The notes under the pieces were generated by a model. The model was not told the origin of the DNA. It searched no databases and saw only the letters and a program-made list of their open reading frames with translations. The translations under genes and the position numbers were made by a program. Below, one piece after another: positions 11,294 through 22,647 of a stretch of DNA of 64,000 nucleotides (positions within the stretch are counted from its first letter, which is position 1; each line of letters starts with the position of its first letter). The stretch lies in assembly GCF_021018895.1 (NCBI RefSeq), contig NC_079382.1, forward strand, positions 13,032,501 through 13,096,500, given 5' to 3'. The DNA comes from Seriola aureovittata. Lineage: Eukaryota > Chordata > Actinopteri > Carangiformes > Carangidae.

Positions 11294-12872
11294 GTTAAAG
11301 GATTAGTCCACTCAAACTACAATAAAACACTTTTTTTCCATTTTATCTAATGCGGTACCAAGCCACACATTTTTTTTTTTTGATGTATTTCTAAAAGTTT
11401 GGACGTATGTGACTGAGATTTCTTCCTCCACCTTCTGTAAAACTGAAGAGAGTGCAGTTTTGTTTGTGGGGCTCACAGAGAGAACACACAGTGTTCCTTA
11501 TAGACAGTTTCTTCAGGAGCAAGTGTTTCCAATGAAAACTGTTGACAGTGAGGTTTGAGTCTGAATAGTGCTGAACTCTTTAAATGTAATTTTAATGCTG
11601 TGAGTTCCACAAACAGAATTCTATTCACCACCACTGCATTGTGGTGGAGGCAGAAATCTCAGATCGACATTTCATGAAATGGGCTAGACGCCACTAGACT
11701 TATGACAAAATGTATGTTTTTTTTTTTTTTTGGTGTGCTGACCCTAGAAATGAATAGATCATTAGTTCTTGCAGAGAGTTAGATGAGAAGTTTCTGTACA
11801 GTAAAAAACAAACTGTTAGCTTAGCACAAAGACTGGGTGGAAACCATTAGCCACGCTAAGGTCCTGTTCAGACCCGGTGTTAACAAGCGGACAGCTCTAA
11901 GTGCAGATGCGAATGCACCCGAGACACACTGAGGATGCATTCAGATCCCATCACTCAGACTACACTCAGAGGTGGTCTGGGCCGTTTATGGGCACATTCT
12001 TTTAGCAGTGTGTACGTGAATGTGTCCACAGGCCACACTGAATGAACACCTACTCAACTGATGTCCTCTGCATAAACACAAGTACATTCTTCATTCATGT
12101 TCTCAAATCAGGTAAGCTGGCTTTGTCCGCGACGTCCAAAAGCCCATAGAGATTTATTACAAGTGTGTCAAACTTTTCTGGAACACACCAAGGAATAGAC
12201 ACAGTCGGTATTGTTTTGATTTATTCTTATTTTTCTTTTAATTTTCGGAAGATTAGACACTGGAAGTGCATTGTGACTCCTGTTAGTCAAAAACACCAAA
12301 GCATTTGGTCTCTCCAAACAAAAACGATGTACGTGTTTATTTAGATGTAGAAGGTGGAAGTGAGATCTGATCACAAGTGGTCACTCAAGACACATGTGGA
12401 GACGCATTCTAATACCAGGCGTGAACTGACGGGCTCAGAGATGTCCACTTGTGATCAAATCAGTCAAGGCACAGCTTAATGCCAGATATAAAGAGGGCCT
12501 TAGAGTCACAAATTAACACATTACATCTTGTTTGTTTAAGTCGTACAAAAAAAAAAAACCTAAATGTAAAAACACACTGTGAAACAGAGACAAAATCAGG
12601 GATTTATAGCCAGAGGTAGTAACCTCCTGGTAAACTCACATTGATAACAAATCTCTAATAAGTTACTGCACCCAGCTAAATAGTGAACTTTGTGGTTAAG
12701 GGATTTCGTTTGTTGTTTGTTTGTTTTGGAGAGAGCCACATAAGCTGTTGCTTACTAAGTGCTAAAATAAGCTACCCAGCTGCTGGCAGTTTTATATTTC
12801 CTGTGGATACATTAGGGTGGTATCAAATGTCTTGAGCCAACTCTTGGCAAAAAAGCAAATGTATATTTCCCT
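11294..12872. repeat. Old percomorph repeat, split by an insertion
   Basis: Seen: the left part (11294-11855) has GTTAAAGGATTAGTCC, GATGTATTTCTAAAAG, CTCAGATCGACATTTCATGA, GAGAGTTAGATGAGAAGTTT and GTTAGCTTAGCACAAAGACT. The right part (12504-12872) resumes with AATTAACACATTACATCTTG and TTTGTTTAAGTCGTAC, and ends with inverted counterparts of the left part (GGTATCAAATGTCTTGAGCC, ATATTTCCCTTAAATG). From memory these are consecutive parts of a very common percomorph repeat with inverted internal halves. It is non-coding. T runs lie at 11370-11381 and 11717-11731, and an A run near 12547. Confidence 0.75.
11856..12503. mobile_element. Non-autonomous DNA transposon (MITE-like), nested
   Basis: Seen: imperfect terminal inverted repeats. 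The left end CTAAGGTCCTGTTCAGACC pairs with the right end read backwards, CTAAGGCCCTCTTTATATC, and both continue to TTAA about 28 bp in. The 648-bp interior has no transposase frame. Flanks AGCCACG and AGTCACA match at 5 of 7 positions, compatible with a decayed target duplication. It sits inside the older repeat at 11294-12872. The interior wording (GATGCATTCAGATCCCATCA, CACTTGTGATCAAATC) is familiar from percomorph genomes. It may be of hAT type, from duplication length and general look, but this is uncertain. Confidence 0.7.
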
Positions 12873-13196
12873 TAAATGCCTTTAAACTCCAGTCTCAAAC
12901 ATTCTAAACTTCAGATGGAGGAATTCTCAAAGAATTCTTCAGAAAGAAGAGTGACGGCACAGAGGCAGTGGGAAATGATAAATAATGATGAAATGGGACC
13001 ATATGGGTTCAGCAAAGCCAAAAAAACTCAGTTTACCCAGGGCCATTATTCTCATTTCCACCACACAATTAAAAGCTTATCCTCTGACTTAACCATGCAG
13101 AGAGTATAGTATCTGAGAGCACTTGGGCAGAAAATGGCAAATTAGAAGTGAACATTCTTATGCTAATATACAAATAATCTACCTGGACTTGTGAAA

Positions 13197-13199
<3 letters not shown>
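12873..13199. other. Short unique spacer
   Basis: Unique sequence between the nested repeat and the next TG array. One 77-codon plus-strand frame (12876-13109) has no recognisable content. Confidence 0.6.

Positions 13200-13263
<64 letters not shown>
13200..13263. repeat. (TG)31 microsatellite
   Basis: Perfect TG array of about 64 bp. Two overlapping minus-strand frames read it as Thr-His repeats. Confidence 0.98.
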
Positions 13264-13266
<3 letters not shown>

Positions 13267-14050
13267 CCCACATGCAGGCACGTGTGAAGTGTGTATGAGA
13301 GTTTGTGCATGAAGCAGGGTGTGTGGAGTCTGTAGCAGTATGTCCTTGGGGAGCAGAGCCATGTTATTACAGGAAGTAATCTCATGAGCAAATGGAATAT
13401 TCATGAGTGCTGTGCTGCCCTTAAAACAAAGCTCAATCCCTCTCCAAAAGTCTCAAACAGCCACCCATACGGATATAAAAGCAGGTTGGCATTTAATAAA
13501 ATGAAACATTCCACATGCATAAACATTAAGTACTGTATGAATGTCACTGAGGAGTTCCATTTCAAAATGAGGCATCAGCCATTTGGGAGACCATTTGGAA
13601 AAAAACAAGGTATCTGTCTTAGTAAAGCAAAGGCTGGTATGAAATGTAAAACCCCACGCTGAATATCATTTATTTATTCTCAGCCAAATTAAATATAACC
13701 TCAAAATAGCTGCATACAATGTTCAAATGAAACTCCTCAGACTTCCGATGGAAAAATTAATCAAATAAAAGCTTTGCCCTCAATGTGCGCCTGTATTAGA
13801 ATTTTTTTTTTCTAAAATATAATAATGCAGCCATAACTAAATATAAAGCCATTATTATACAGAGCAGAAAGGAATCAGATTTATTTATTTTGGTTAATAC
13901 AAAATACAGTGTCTCAGCCTTGAAGCCTCACGGAGAGAGACAGAAAAACAGGAATGAATACGATGGCTATTCTACGAAGATGAACGACAGATTCTCAAGA
14001 CCATCTACTGTTTTTTTCACATTCAATCTTCTCTCTCTCGCTGTCTTGTC
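13264..14050. other. AT-rich unique stretch, possibly regulatory
   Basis: No gene recognised. Segments at about 13490-13600 and 13690-13790 contain GGCATTTAATAAAATG, ACATGCATAAACATTAAG and AAAAATTAATCAAATAAAAG, and are free of simple repeats. The 92-codon plus-strand frame 13384-13662 crosses them without domain resemblance. Conserved non-coding sequence is a plausible but untested reading. Confidence 0.4.
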
Positions 14051-14058
14051 TGTGTGTG

Positions 14059-14100
<42 letters not shown>
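14051..14100. repeat. Compound TG-TC-AC microsatellite
   Basis: TG, then TC, then a (AC)12 array ending AAACAC. Plus-strand frames from 13890 and 14054 read through it. Confidence 0.95.
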
Positions 14101-14101
<1 letters not shown>

Positions 14102-17100
14102 AACCAAAGGACCTCAGCAATTACCCCTGAAATAACCTCCTTGATTGATATCTCAATTATGCTATGCCATTCTTGTGTGTTATCTTGTCTCGCACACACA
14201 CACTCCTACTGTCCCCATTCTCAGCTGCTCAATGGATGCTCAACAGAGGAATGAGGAGGAATGAAGTGACCTTGTTGCTTTTTTTTTTTCTTCCCTTGCA
14301 GCACACCTTTACGTGGGCCTTTGTCTATCCCATTACCTTGTGTCTCTGATCCTCCATCGATTTACCCTTTCATCTTTATTCGCCTAAACAAGTGCTGAAT
14401 TAAAGAAGCGGACGACTAATGAAATTGAAAAAAAAAAAAAAAAAGTTTCAGGAAGTGATTTTATTTCATGGTTCATGGAGCCATTCAGTGAGCTTCAGCA
14501 GAAACATCCTTGTGTTTTTCTCTCTCTCTCTCTTTGTGCTGCCAAAGGCACTGAGGCAAAGCAAAGTGCGAGAAAATTAGGTTCACTGAGTCAAGTTAGT
14601 AGTGACAGAATCAGCAAACAAGGACACAATCGCTCAGTGTTAGAGCAGATGAAAGGTAATAACAAAGGAATAATAAAAACACTGACGCTCGGATTTTGGT
14701 AGCCTCTGTTGCACATCTGTCTGAATGTAAATCAAATGCCACAGATGGGGATTTTAGGAACTTCGTCTTACCTGAACACAAAAGAGGAGAGAAGTCATCA
14801 CAGACGGGGTCCGCAGGCAAAGCATGGGAAGAAACAGAGGAGAAAACATGTTTCACTACAAAAACTCAACCCCTTAAAGTCATTTGATCAACATCCTACT
14901 ATATCATTAAGACAATTAACCAAAGCATTAACAATTAACACAGTGTTTTGAATTAGTGATGGTGGTGGCTGCAAAGTATACGCAGTTAATGACGCTTGGG
15001 ATTGCTAATTGATTTAAGTTAACTGCAGCAATTACTCTCAAGTCAGGTGTGTCAATAGTCCAGAGCAGGAACTGCATTTTAAAGAGGAGTTCAGCAGCAG
15101 TTCAGTATGTAATATAACTATTTTAAAAACCGTACATCTGGTTCTGGTCCCATCTTGAGCCCCGGGACAGCTGACAAGCAAAATACTCCCCATATTTTAT
15201 AAGTGGTTGGAACAGATTTTGGATGAGGGGTAATAAACAGGACACACAGTGTGAAGCCAATATCAAATATTTAATGAGGTATTGCTGTTTTCAGTTTCAC
15301 AGACATGCAGATGTCATCGAATCTACTCAAACAGCCAAATGACACATCACAAGCTACTGTGATCCCACCACCAAAGTGAATGAAAATAAATTACATTCCC
15401 AAGCACTTCGCGGAGGTAAACTGCTTGAGGCGTTTGCACAGTTACAGTTAACAATTTCATGCTGTCAGTGTGGGTAGGCCCATATTCAAGAAAAACCTTT
15501 CATTTAATTGCCTCACTCTTTTTGTGCCACTCTTTATAGGAGCTGTCCTCGGCAAGACTGATCACCAGGAGAAATATGACCTCCTGTTTGCAATAACACA
15601 CTAAGTTATTACTCCCTGTCCACTGAAATGTTCTCTGCAGCTTGCTGGCTGGAGCATAGAGGTCTATACTGAATTACAGTTGGACTTGGCTCAGCCCCCA
15701 GCAGCGTGCAGTCAAGGTTTTCAAACTATTTCTCCGAGGAAACTAATTTTCACAACTTTTTTTTTTTTTTTCTTTAAAACCACAATTGATTTTTTGGGTT
15801 CTTCAGAATCTTGACTTGAGTTTTGGCCAATACCAAAAACTGACAAACTATTATAGTCTTGGTCGTAGAGGTTGTTTCCATCATGTATCAAGCTTTGAGG
15901 GTTATGTCAGAATTAAAAAAGTACACGTCAAAATAAAAGCTTAATACACACATAGTGAGATCTTAGCAGAATTCATTTTCATTTCAGTTCGACTCCAAAT
16001 CAGCTTGACTGGCAGAAAACTATTTAGTAACCTAATGCCTCCGTTTCTTCCATCACTGGTTTACCCCTTCTCTCTAGCTAACAGATAAAATGATTGACTG
16101 GCAGCACTCAAAGAACCCACACTCACTTTCCTTTTTCTTTTTGTCCAAACACACCTAAAGCACACCACCTACATAAATTTCTCCAGAAGCGCTCTTTAAA
16201 AGACATTCTACCCTGCTCAATCCCCGATCGTCTACTGCGTTTTTGCTGACAGAAACAGAATAGAGAAGAATAAATGAATCACCACTCTCATTCTCTCATT
16301 AAACTTAAGACTCACATAAATTTCTGTCAGTACCGGTGCCCCCGAGGCCCAAACTGGCTGATAATAAATTCTCTGGCATTAACATAAAGATCAAGCCACG
16401 AGGTCAACTGTTCAGGCTTGTCCCTCCACCAGGACTCTCAAACCTGTCAGAGTGCAGCCAATGCTTTATGGCCTACACCCCTCCCCCTCACCCAAAACCA
16501 ATGCGCCACATTCGTACACACATACACATACAATTGATGTGACGGTCTGTCATTATAATAATATTCCTATTTAAATGCATGGACTGCTATTTTGCTAAAG
16601 GCCCTCGTGTGAAGTGGAGCTTCAGTGTGGACAGATGTGCAGATATATTTTTTTTCTCCATGGAGTCCTCGGAGGTCACAGTGGTGATGGTCTAGGAGGT
16701 TTTTCGGAGGTAATTCAACACACACTGAATGCATAAAGTCAGTCATTTAAAAACACACATACATGTGGGGAGAGACTGCAATTACTCAATTCCAGTCTCA
16801 CAGTATACCATAGAAGATTAGGTTCTTGAAACACAAAGCAGCTCAGGCTCAGCATTATGCTTTACTGAAATGCTACTTAATATTTGTGAGAGAGCAGTCG
16901 AGCTGCTGGTTCCTGTCCAACGCCGACATTCAGCTTAAGGCTCTAACCTTCCATCTCAGGCAGAAAAGTCGCTACTACTACCACTACTACTATGTTTTCA
17001 TTGGGAAAATGACTCACTCACCATATTAAATATAAAGTGAATGAGATACAAGATGTAGGTCAACATAAAGAAAACCATGTAACAACAACCGAAAGCCACT

Positions 17101-17455
17101 ATTCGCTTTAGGTGTCGATATGTTTCAGGTAAAACCTACTGTTTCTACACCATCACACGGTCTGGCACAGCTGTTACCTGCTGTTCAGTTTAACACCACA
17201 CGCCAACATAAATTCAGGAATTCATTGGAATGTGACAAACAGCTGAGATTCCCGAAACACCACAGGGAAGTTTCACAGAGGTCAAAGGTCATGGACACCC
17301 ATCAGCAAGTATTTATCCTCACAATGTTTGAAATAATGGAACCATAAACTAGTGTTTGTGCCTACTAGTGAGACATTGTTTGTGTTGCGTCGAACAATCG
17401 CAAGAGTGCCGCTTTCCCCAGGTTTCCACTGAGCTTCTCTGTTTTCTCTCCACAG

Positions 17456-17581
17456 GCCGCCGCAGTCCTGTCCCATTTTCTCCCAAAGAGAGGAAGCAGG
17501 AAGCTGAAGCACCAAGGAGAGTTAATTCAACAGGAAATATTACCTCCATATCTGTGGCCGCACTCTGTCACTCCTCACTGT
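17456..17581 (+). other. Weak candidate cassette exon, 126 bp
   Basis: Seen: excellent acceptor TCTGTTTTCTCTCCACAG ending at 17455, then 126 bp (42 codons), then donor CTGT|GTGAGG. The frame is open through both ends, with one base carried in and one carried out, so inclusion or skipping would keep the frame. The reading begins RRSPVPFSPKERKQ and runs to NSTGNITSISVAALC, and includes two possible N-glycosylation sites (NST, NIT). No family is recognised. Strand is opposite to the recursive-splice candidate. It might also be a chance pairing. Confidence 0.15.
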
Positions 17582-17989
17582 GTGAGGTTGTTTAATCGCC
17601 GGATTAATGTGTGGGTAAGGGGAGGAGAGCAACAAAAAAACATTGAGTCAGTCACAGCAGCCACTGACAGGCATTCAACCAAATCTGCTGCAAAAAGTGT
17701 TCATGTAGAACAGACATAAAAAAAACTAAATAAGAAATGGCTAAAGGATTTATTTTATCTGTTTTACAAGACAGATGAGGCTTAAGGAGCTAAACAAAAA
17801 TAATATTCCTGCTGTGAATCTGCATTTCCACAGATAAATGCCTAAACACACCCTACTGTCAAAATATAACACCCCACCAGGAAGTGTGCCACAGTGTGTG
17901 CGATTCCCTGATGGGGTGGAGCACCATGCCAGGATGATACCGCTGGGCATCTCTCACCTTTGCCCTCTATGAATGACAGTGGACAGCAA

Positions 17990-18270
17990 AACATATGGCG
18001 GCGCCGGCAGAAGCGGTGTCTGTGTTAGGTGGAAAAAGGGCAGCGCCAAGCCGCGTCCAACCACGGCCTCGCCTGAGGTCACACTGGTTGCTGGCTGGCA
18101 CCTGCAGGGACGCAGTGATGCTGTGGGCTACACTGGCGCAAGGGAAAGGTACCGTGGTTTCTGGCACATAGGGGAGGGGTACATTGTCAGAGTGACCTTC
18201 ACACCTCAACACCCCGAGACAACGGCTGCACCTCATGAGACAAATAGTGTGGAAAAAAAAACAAGGAAGT
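17990..18270. promoter_or_regulatory. CpG-rich patch, possible promoter or CpG island
   Basis: Seen: a cluster of CpGs beginning ATGGCGGCGCCGGCAG, at least nine in roughly the first 95 bp and several more downstream, standing out from AT-rich surroundings. Open frames exist on both strands (99 codons plus, 105 codons minus), as expected for GC-rich DNA where stops are rare. Neither resembles a known protein. No TATA box is evident. Inference: an unmethylated CpG-rich element, perhaps an alternative start site. Confidence 0.25.
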
Positions 18271-19785
18271 GAGCGTAAGCTCATCTGAACATAGGTTGGA
18301 ATTTTCTTGTTGTGGTTTTCAGTTCTTAGTTCTCAAAAACTGAAATTAGAACCGAGATGGGAAACCTTTCATACAAAAGAAAACTTGAAATTCGAAAGTT
18401 TGAAGCTATGCCTGAACGCCTCTTTCACTGAAGGTTGTTATATCTATATAAAACAAGTAAATAAATAAAAAAAAAAAATTCTTTCAGGTGACAGGGCCGA
18501 CATCCATTTCATTATATTGCAAGAAACCCTGGAAATATCTGGGCAGCATGTCGGTTGGCAGCAGTTGAGGTGGTAAAAAGGTTCAGTCATTGCTGGAGAC
18601 CCGTCTTCCCTTGAAGCAAGGTTCACTTAGAGCAGCCCAGGAGAGAGTTCTGTCCTTCCCTCATAAACTTTGATTTACCTCCTTCTGTGTCATGAGACAT
18701 TCCTGACGTCCAAACTAAAACTGCAAACAGGAGAAATCCGGATCACTTACACTAGAGTACATTAGATGGTCTTCTGTTACAGTCTTCTGTCAGAGGGGTG
18801 TCATATTACATAAAACCAGCCCTCCCTCGTGTAACGGTGCTGTCATATATAACCGCACGTTTACACATCTGACTTTTACAGGGTGTTTTCATGCTGAATG
18901 CCTCTGACAATTAACCTTCTGGGTCGGAGATGACACCTCAGGCAAAACTAGCTAACCCTTCCAGCAACACTGGATACATGTGCGCACACACACTTCCTCT
19001 ACTTTGCTCTGTGGAAACATCTAACAATCCATCATCATCTCACACTCTCTCTGTACTGACAAGTGATGGATGTGTGTGGAACTCTGCAGGGGCGACGAGG
19101 TGCGGCGGCGAGTGTTCCTGGATGATCCTAAGTGTTAGTGTGCATGCAAATGAAACTTTGATGTGTGCGCTTGCTTGTTTTGCATGCGTGTGTGTTGTGC
19201 ATGTGAGCGTGTTGGCTGTCTATGAAAGAGAATGTTGTCTGGATGCTGGTTTATCCTATTACGGCTTTAACACAGCTTTTTGTCCTTCAAGGTCTTAACT
19301 GTGTCCCAGCTCGGATTTAAAATGCCAGCCACGTAAACAAACAATTACATTTATCCCAAGGTTACATCTCTGCTGTCATAACAACTACAACACATCCTCA
19401 AAAGCACTACCTCTCTCTAAAAGAGCTGGAAAACAGTCAGTAATCTCTTTTATTACTGCACTGCATCTGCATCCTGACAAAAACAATATCACAGACAGAA
19501 TACTTCTCTCATCACCTCTTTGTTTCAAGAGCAGTAGCTGGATAATTAGCTGTTGTTTTGTTTTTTTCAGCCATTCCCAGCGTGGAGTTGTGTGATAGAG
19601 AAGGGTGGTTTGAGATGAGGTGCAGGAAGACAAGGCCCATCATGTTCAGCCTGTAACAGTGACACATCAAAGGAGAGGCCCAAAATACTCAGACCCTGTC
19701 AGACAGTATCTGTGCTGATCTGCGACCCCAGCCAGGCTGCAGCACCTTAGCTTCGCATAAAAGAGTGCTTATACTTCAATATGTG

Positions 19786-19807
19786 CACACACACACACAC
19801 ACACACA
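19786..19807. repeat. (CA)11 microsatellite
   Basis: Perfect CA array followed by TATATT. Confidence 0.97.
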
Positions 19808-20329
19808 TATTTCAATGGCAAAATTTCCCATTTGATAGCAAGATCAAATTCTGCCAACGCATCTTGGATCTGAGAGTTTTCATCTGACGCACTGTTGAAA
19901 CATCTTAAAAATAGCTTCAGCATTCGCGATTTCAATTACAGCGAAACAAAAGGGCATCATGTGTGCAACACTTTCAAAAGCCTTGTCAAAAGTCTCGGAG
20001 AAACAAACAAATAAAGTGGGTGTTCGTCCACTTTTTTCGCAACACTAAAAACAAAACAACATCTTTGCTGTCACACAAGCCCACATGCACAAGTGGAAAT
20101 GTGCTGCTTCTTTTTCTTTTTTTTTTTTTACCCCAGTAACATCAGCATACTGGTAAGACACAGACAAAGAAGCTAATGATAACATGTTTGACAAGTCAGG
20201 GACCAGCTGCCTGTCTATCATTTTTCCACCGGCCAAGAATGTTGGACAAGTGACAGACAGGCCGGCAGCCCAAGAGCGCTCGCAGCCTTTTTCTGAATCG
20301 TAACTGACTGGAATCAGTTCAGTCATAAA

Positions 20330-20640
20330 GTGAACACCGTGATCAATGACCTGTCTTATGGGAACGCTTGGCTTGTTACCTGCCGCGCTCGTGCGAGAAA
20401 TAACATTTCAACGCATCGCCTTATCAAAGCGGTGAATAATCACATAGGATCACACCCTCAGGTAATAACATCACCAAACAAGCGGGTGATGTTAAGAACA
20501 CAATCTCTAATTAAACTGCCTGACACATTAATCAAGCTGTCGCGGTGTAATGGATGAACTTTGTGCACTGTGGCGGCCAGAGGCGTGAGTTTCCTTAAAG
20601 TGCCTGCTGAAACAAGCTTGGAGAGCTGTCATCTATTCTA
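20330..20640. promoter_or_regulatory. Candidate developmental enhancer / conserved element
   Basis: Seen: ATCAAAG (20423-20429, TCF/LEF-like), GTGAATAATCACATAGG, TAATTAAA (20508-20515), ACATTAATCAAG, and a perfect 10-bp inverted repeat TAACATCACC (20466-20475) with GGTGATGTTA (20485-20494) separated by 9 nt. The sequence is non-repetitive and keeps CpGs. Inference only: motif density and lack of repeats suggest constraint. No alignment is available. Confidence 0.3.
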
Positions 20641-21267
20641 AAAAAGGAGACTCAGCCCCGAGACCCTTTGAGGTCAGCTCCACTGTCGATAGCGGAGATG
20701 TGAAATATCAGCAGTAGAGAGGATGACTAAGTGAGGAGTGGTTGCGGTTTACAGGGGAGTCAGCGCATGTTCTCGGAGCCAGAACTCTCTGTTGGCTTTA
20801 TCTACACATCCCTCCCAATCTCGGGGAAAAAAAATGGGTGCAGCACAAAAAACAATACCTTGATCCAATCAAATTCCCTGTCAAGGTAAAAGAGGTCAAG
20901 AGAAAAATTTCATCCAAAAAATTAAGATATGAATATTTTCAGACAGGATATCGTTTCCTCCGAGGACAGCACCTTCTGCCTGAGTGCAACTCTTCTATCC
21001 AACAAAAACAAAATCTTCAAGTATTTGCCAAAATCAGGTGCAATTCTCTTGATTCTAGTGCAGCAACCTGCCTCATTTTGTCTTGTTTTTGAATAAAGAC
21101 ACACTAGAGAAAAATTATTGCTGTTGTTTTTTGCAATCAGGTAAATACATTCTTCCTGAGCTGGCAGGCTTTTCCCTTCTCCAAAGGAAATAAGGTTTAC
21201 AGAAATCGATTATGGACTAAAATGACTTGGTAATGTATTTTTTTTTTGGCATCGTATCCTTTTCTAG

Positions 21268-21360
21268 ATGACCTCTGTGCTTGGATTTCTCCAGCCTGCT
21301 ATGAGCTTGACGAGCTTGGATTTGGCTATGCAACAGGAAATGCTGACAGCCATATCACCT
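21268..21360 (+). other. Weak candidate exon, 93 bp, strong splice sites
   Basis: Seen: T-rich tract then CGTATCCTTTTCTAG|ATGACC at the left and ATCACCT|GTAAGACA at the right. The length is 31 codons exactly. Two frames are open. One starts with ATG (MTSVLGFLQPAMSLTSLD...). The other (phase 1 at both ends) reads DLCAWISPACYELDELGFGY and has two cysteines. I recognise neither. Good sites plus a frame-preserving length make it the best plus-strand exon candidate, but the chance expectation over 64 kb is not small. Confidence 0.17.
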
Positions 21361-22580
21361 GTAAGACAAAAAACAAAACGGAGGATTCACAGAGGTGGAC
21401 AAAAGCAACACTTCTCTGGCCATGACATGTATGCATGTTGTCCCAGTAGGCTCAATATTCTTTTGTTGTAGCCTTACATGGCTCCGAAGACTACGATTCA
21501 GAGGCACACAATAGGACCACAGACGAAGGGAGCCATTAAAACTCTATTTAGTCGGGTCCGACACCAGACGTCCACTTTAGTTTCGTGAAACTATATGATC
21601 CCATTCCATTAGGCGGGCAATTATACACGGATGTTTGATTTATGTGACACCGCTAACGTTTGTATGTGAGCACATAAGCAACATGTGGATGAATACACTG
21701 AAACTGTACTCAGGAGAGAAAAAGAATCAATATTTAGCAGCAGCTTATGCAGACTCAGTCGAGTAATTAATTGGCATGTGTTTGGACTGTATGAGCCGGC
21801 TTGTGAACGTGTGTTTGTCTTCAGTCGTGAGCAGATTAGTGACCTTGGTTTGTGATTCATCATGATGCTGGAAGTCTACATGGCCATGTGTGCGTGACTG
21901 TGTCTGACATATAAAGTTATACAAACGGTACACTCAGAGCATAGCACCGCCTTAAGACACTCAGAACAGTTCAAAGCCCCAGTTGGGGATAACAGGAAAT
22001 AAACCATGTGTTTTACATTATATTCGCATTATGACCGGGATGCAAAGATCAAGTGACTTAGAGGTACATTTCATATCAGTTTCGCTATAATGAGGTTAGC
22101 AAGAAAACCAGTGTACAGTATGGGTGCTTTTGATTGTGTCCTTTTGACCCTGCAGATGCAACTTTGTTTCATGAACAATAGATCAGCATCATAAATGTGA
22201 AATAGAACACAATTATAGCCGTCCAAACCTTCCCATGTTTCTACATCATTTATCAGAAATACTACAGGAGGAACTGTGACGTAAACAAAGCTGAATCGAC
22301 AGCTGTGTCCATTGTTGGGGTCAGTGGTTAACTCTGAAGATTTTGTGTCTTTATTGTTGTCGAATGCTACCTAATGAGTGCCTGCTAGCTTGCTATGGCA
22401 ACTCCTTCAAAACAAAGTAATTTAATAGAAAGCAATAAGTACAGCAGAAAAATGCAGCTCTGGCTCTTTGGTCTGCTGCTTGCCTTTCACACCGTCCCCA
22501 GAAAACAATAAACCATCAACTCAGCTGGTCGTAGTATGATCACAGGTTAACAGAGCATGTGACTGAGTGAAGTATTTCTG

Positions 22581-22598
22581 TATGTGTGAGTGTGTGTC

Positions 22599-22646
<48 letters not shown>
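22581..22646. repeat. TG then (GA)21 compound microsatellite
   Basis: Short TG-rich lead followed by a perfect GA array (22604-22646). Both-strand frames over it are artefacts. Confidence 0.97.

Positions 22647-22647
<1 letters not shown>

Larger units (their letters stand above)
14101..19785. other. Long mostly unique stretch without a recognisable gene
   Basis: Holds a poly-A run of 17 (14428-14444), a TC array (14519-14533), a T15 run (15757-15771), a weak symmetric exon candidate (17456-17581) and a CpG-rich patch (17990-18270). A composite of POU octamer ATGCAAAT (19144-19151) next to CTTTGATG lies at 19144-19163. Strong-looking acceptor tracts such as TTTCTTCCCTTGCAG (ending 14300) lead into frames that close quickly. 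No family is recognised in any frame. Confidence 0.55.
19808..22580. other. Unique stretch with enhancer-like block and exon candidate
   Basis: Includes a T-rich run (20109-20129), an enhancer-like block (20330-20640) and a weak exon candidate (21268-21360). A moderate acceptor-donor juxtaposition on the plus strand lies at 21140 (TTTTTTGCAATCAG|GTAAATAC). The 116-codon plus-strand frame 20742-21092 has no recognisable domain. Confidence 0.5.

Noticed and set aside
12105..12120. Acceptor-donor juxtaposition TCAAATCAG|GTAAGC on the plus strand
   Set aside because: It lies inside the MITE at 11856-12503 and has almost no pyrimidine tract.
21127..21148. Second recursive-splice-like motif, TTTTTTGCAATCAG|GTAAATAC, plus strand
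   Set aside because: The tract is interrupted and the donor is weak. Matches of this quality are expected by chance, and it is on the strand opposite to the strong candidate.
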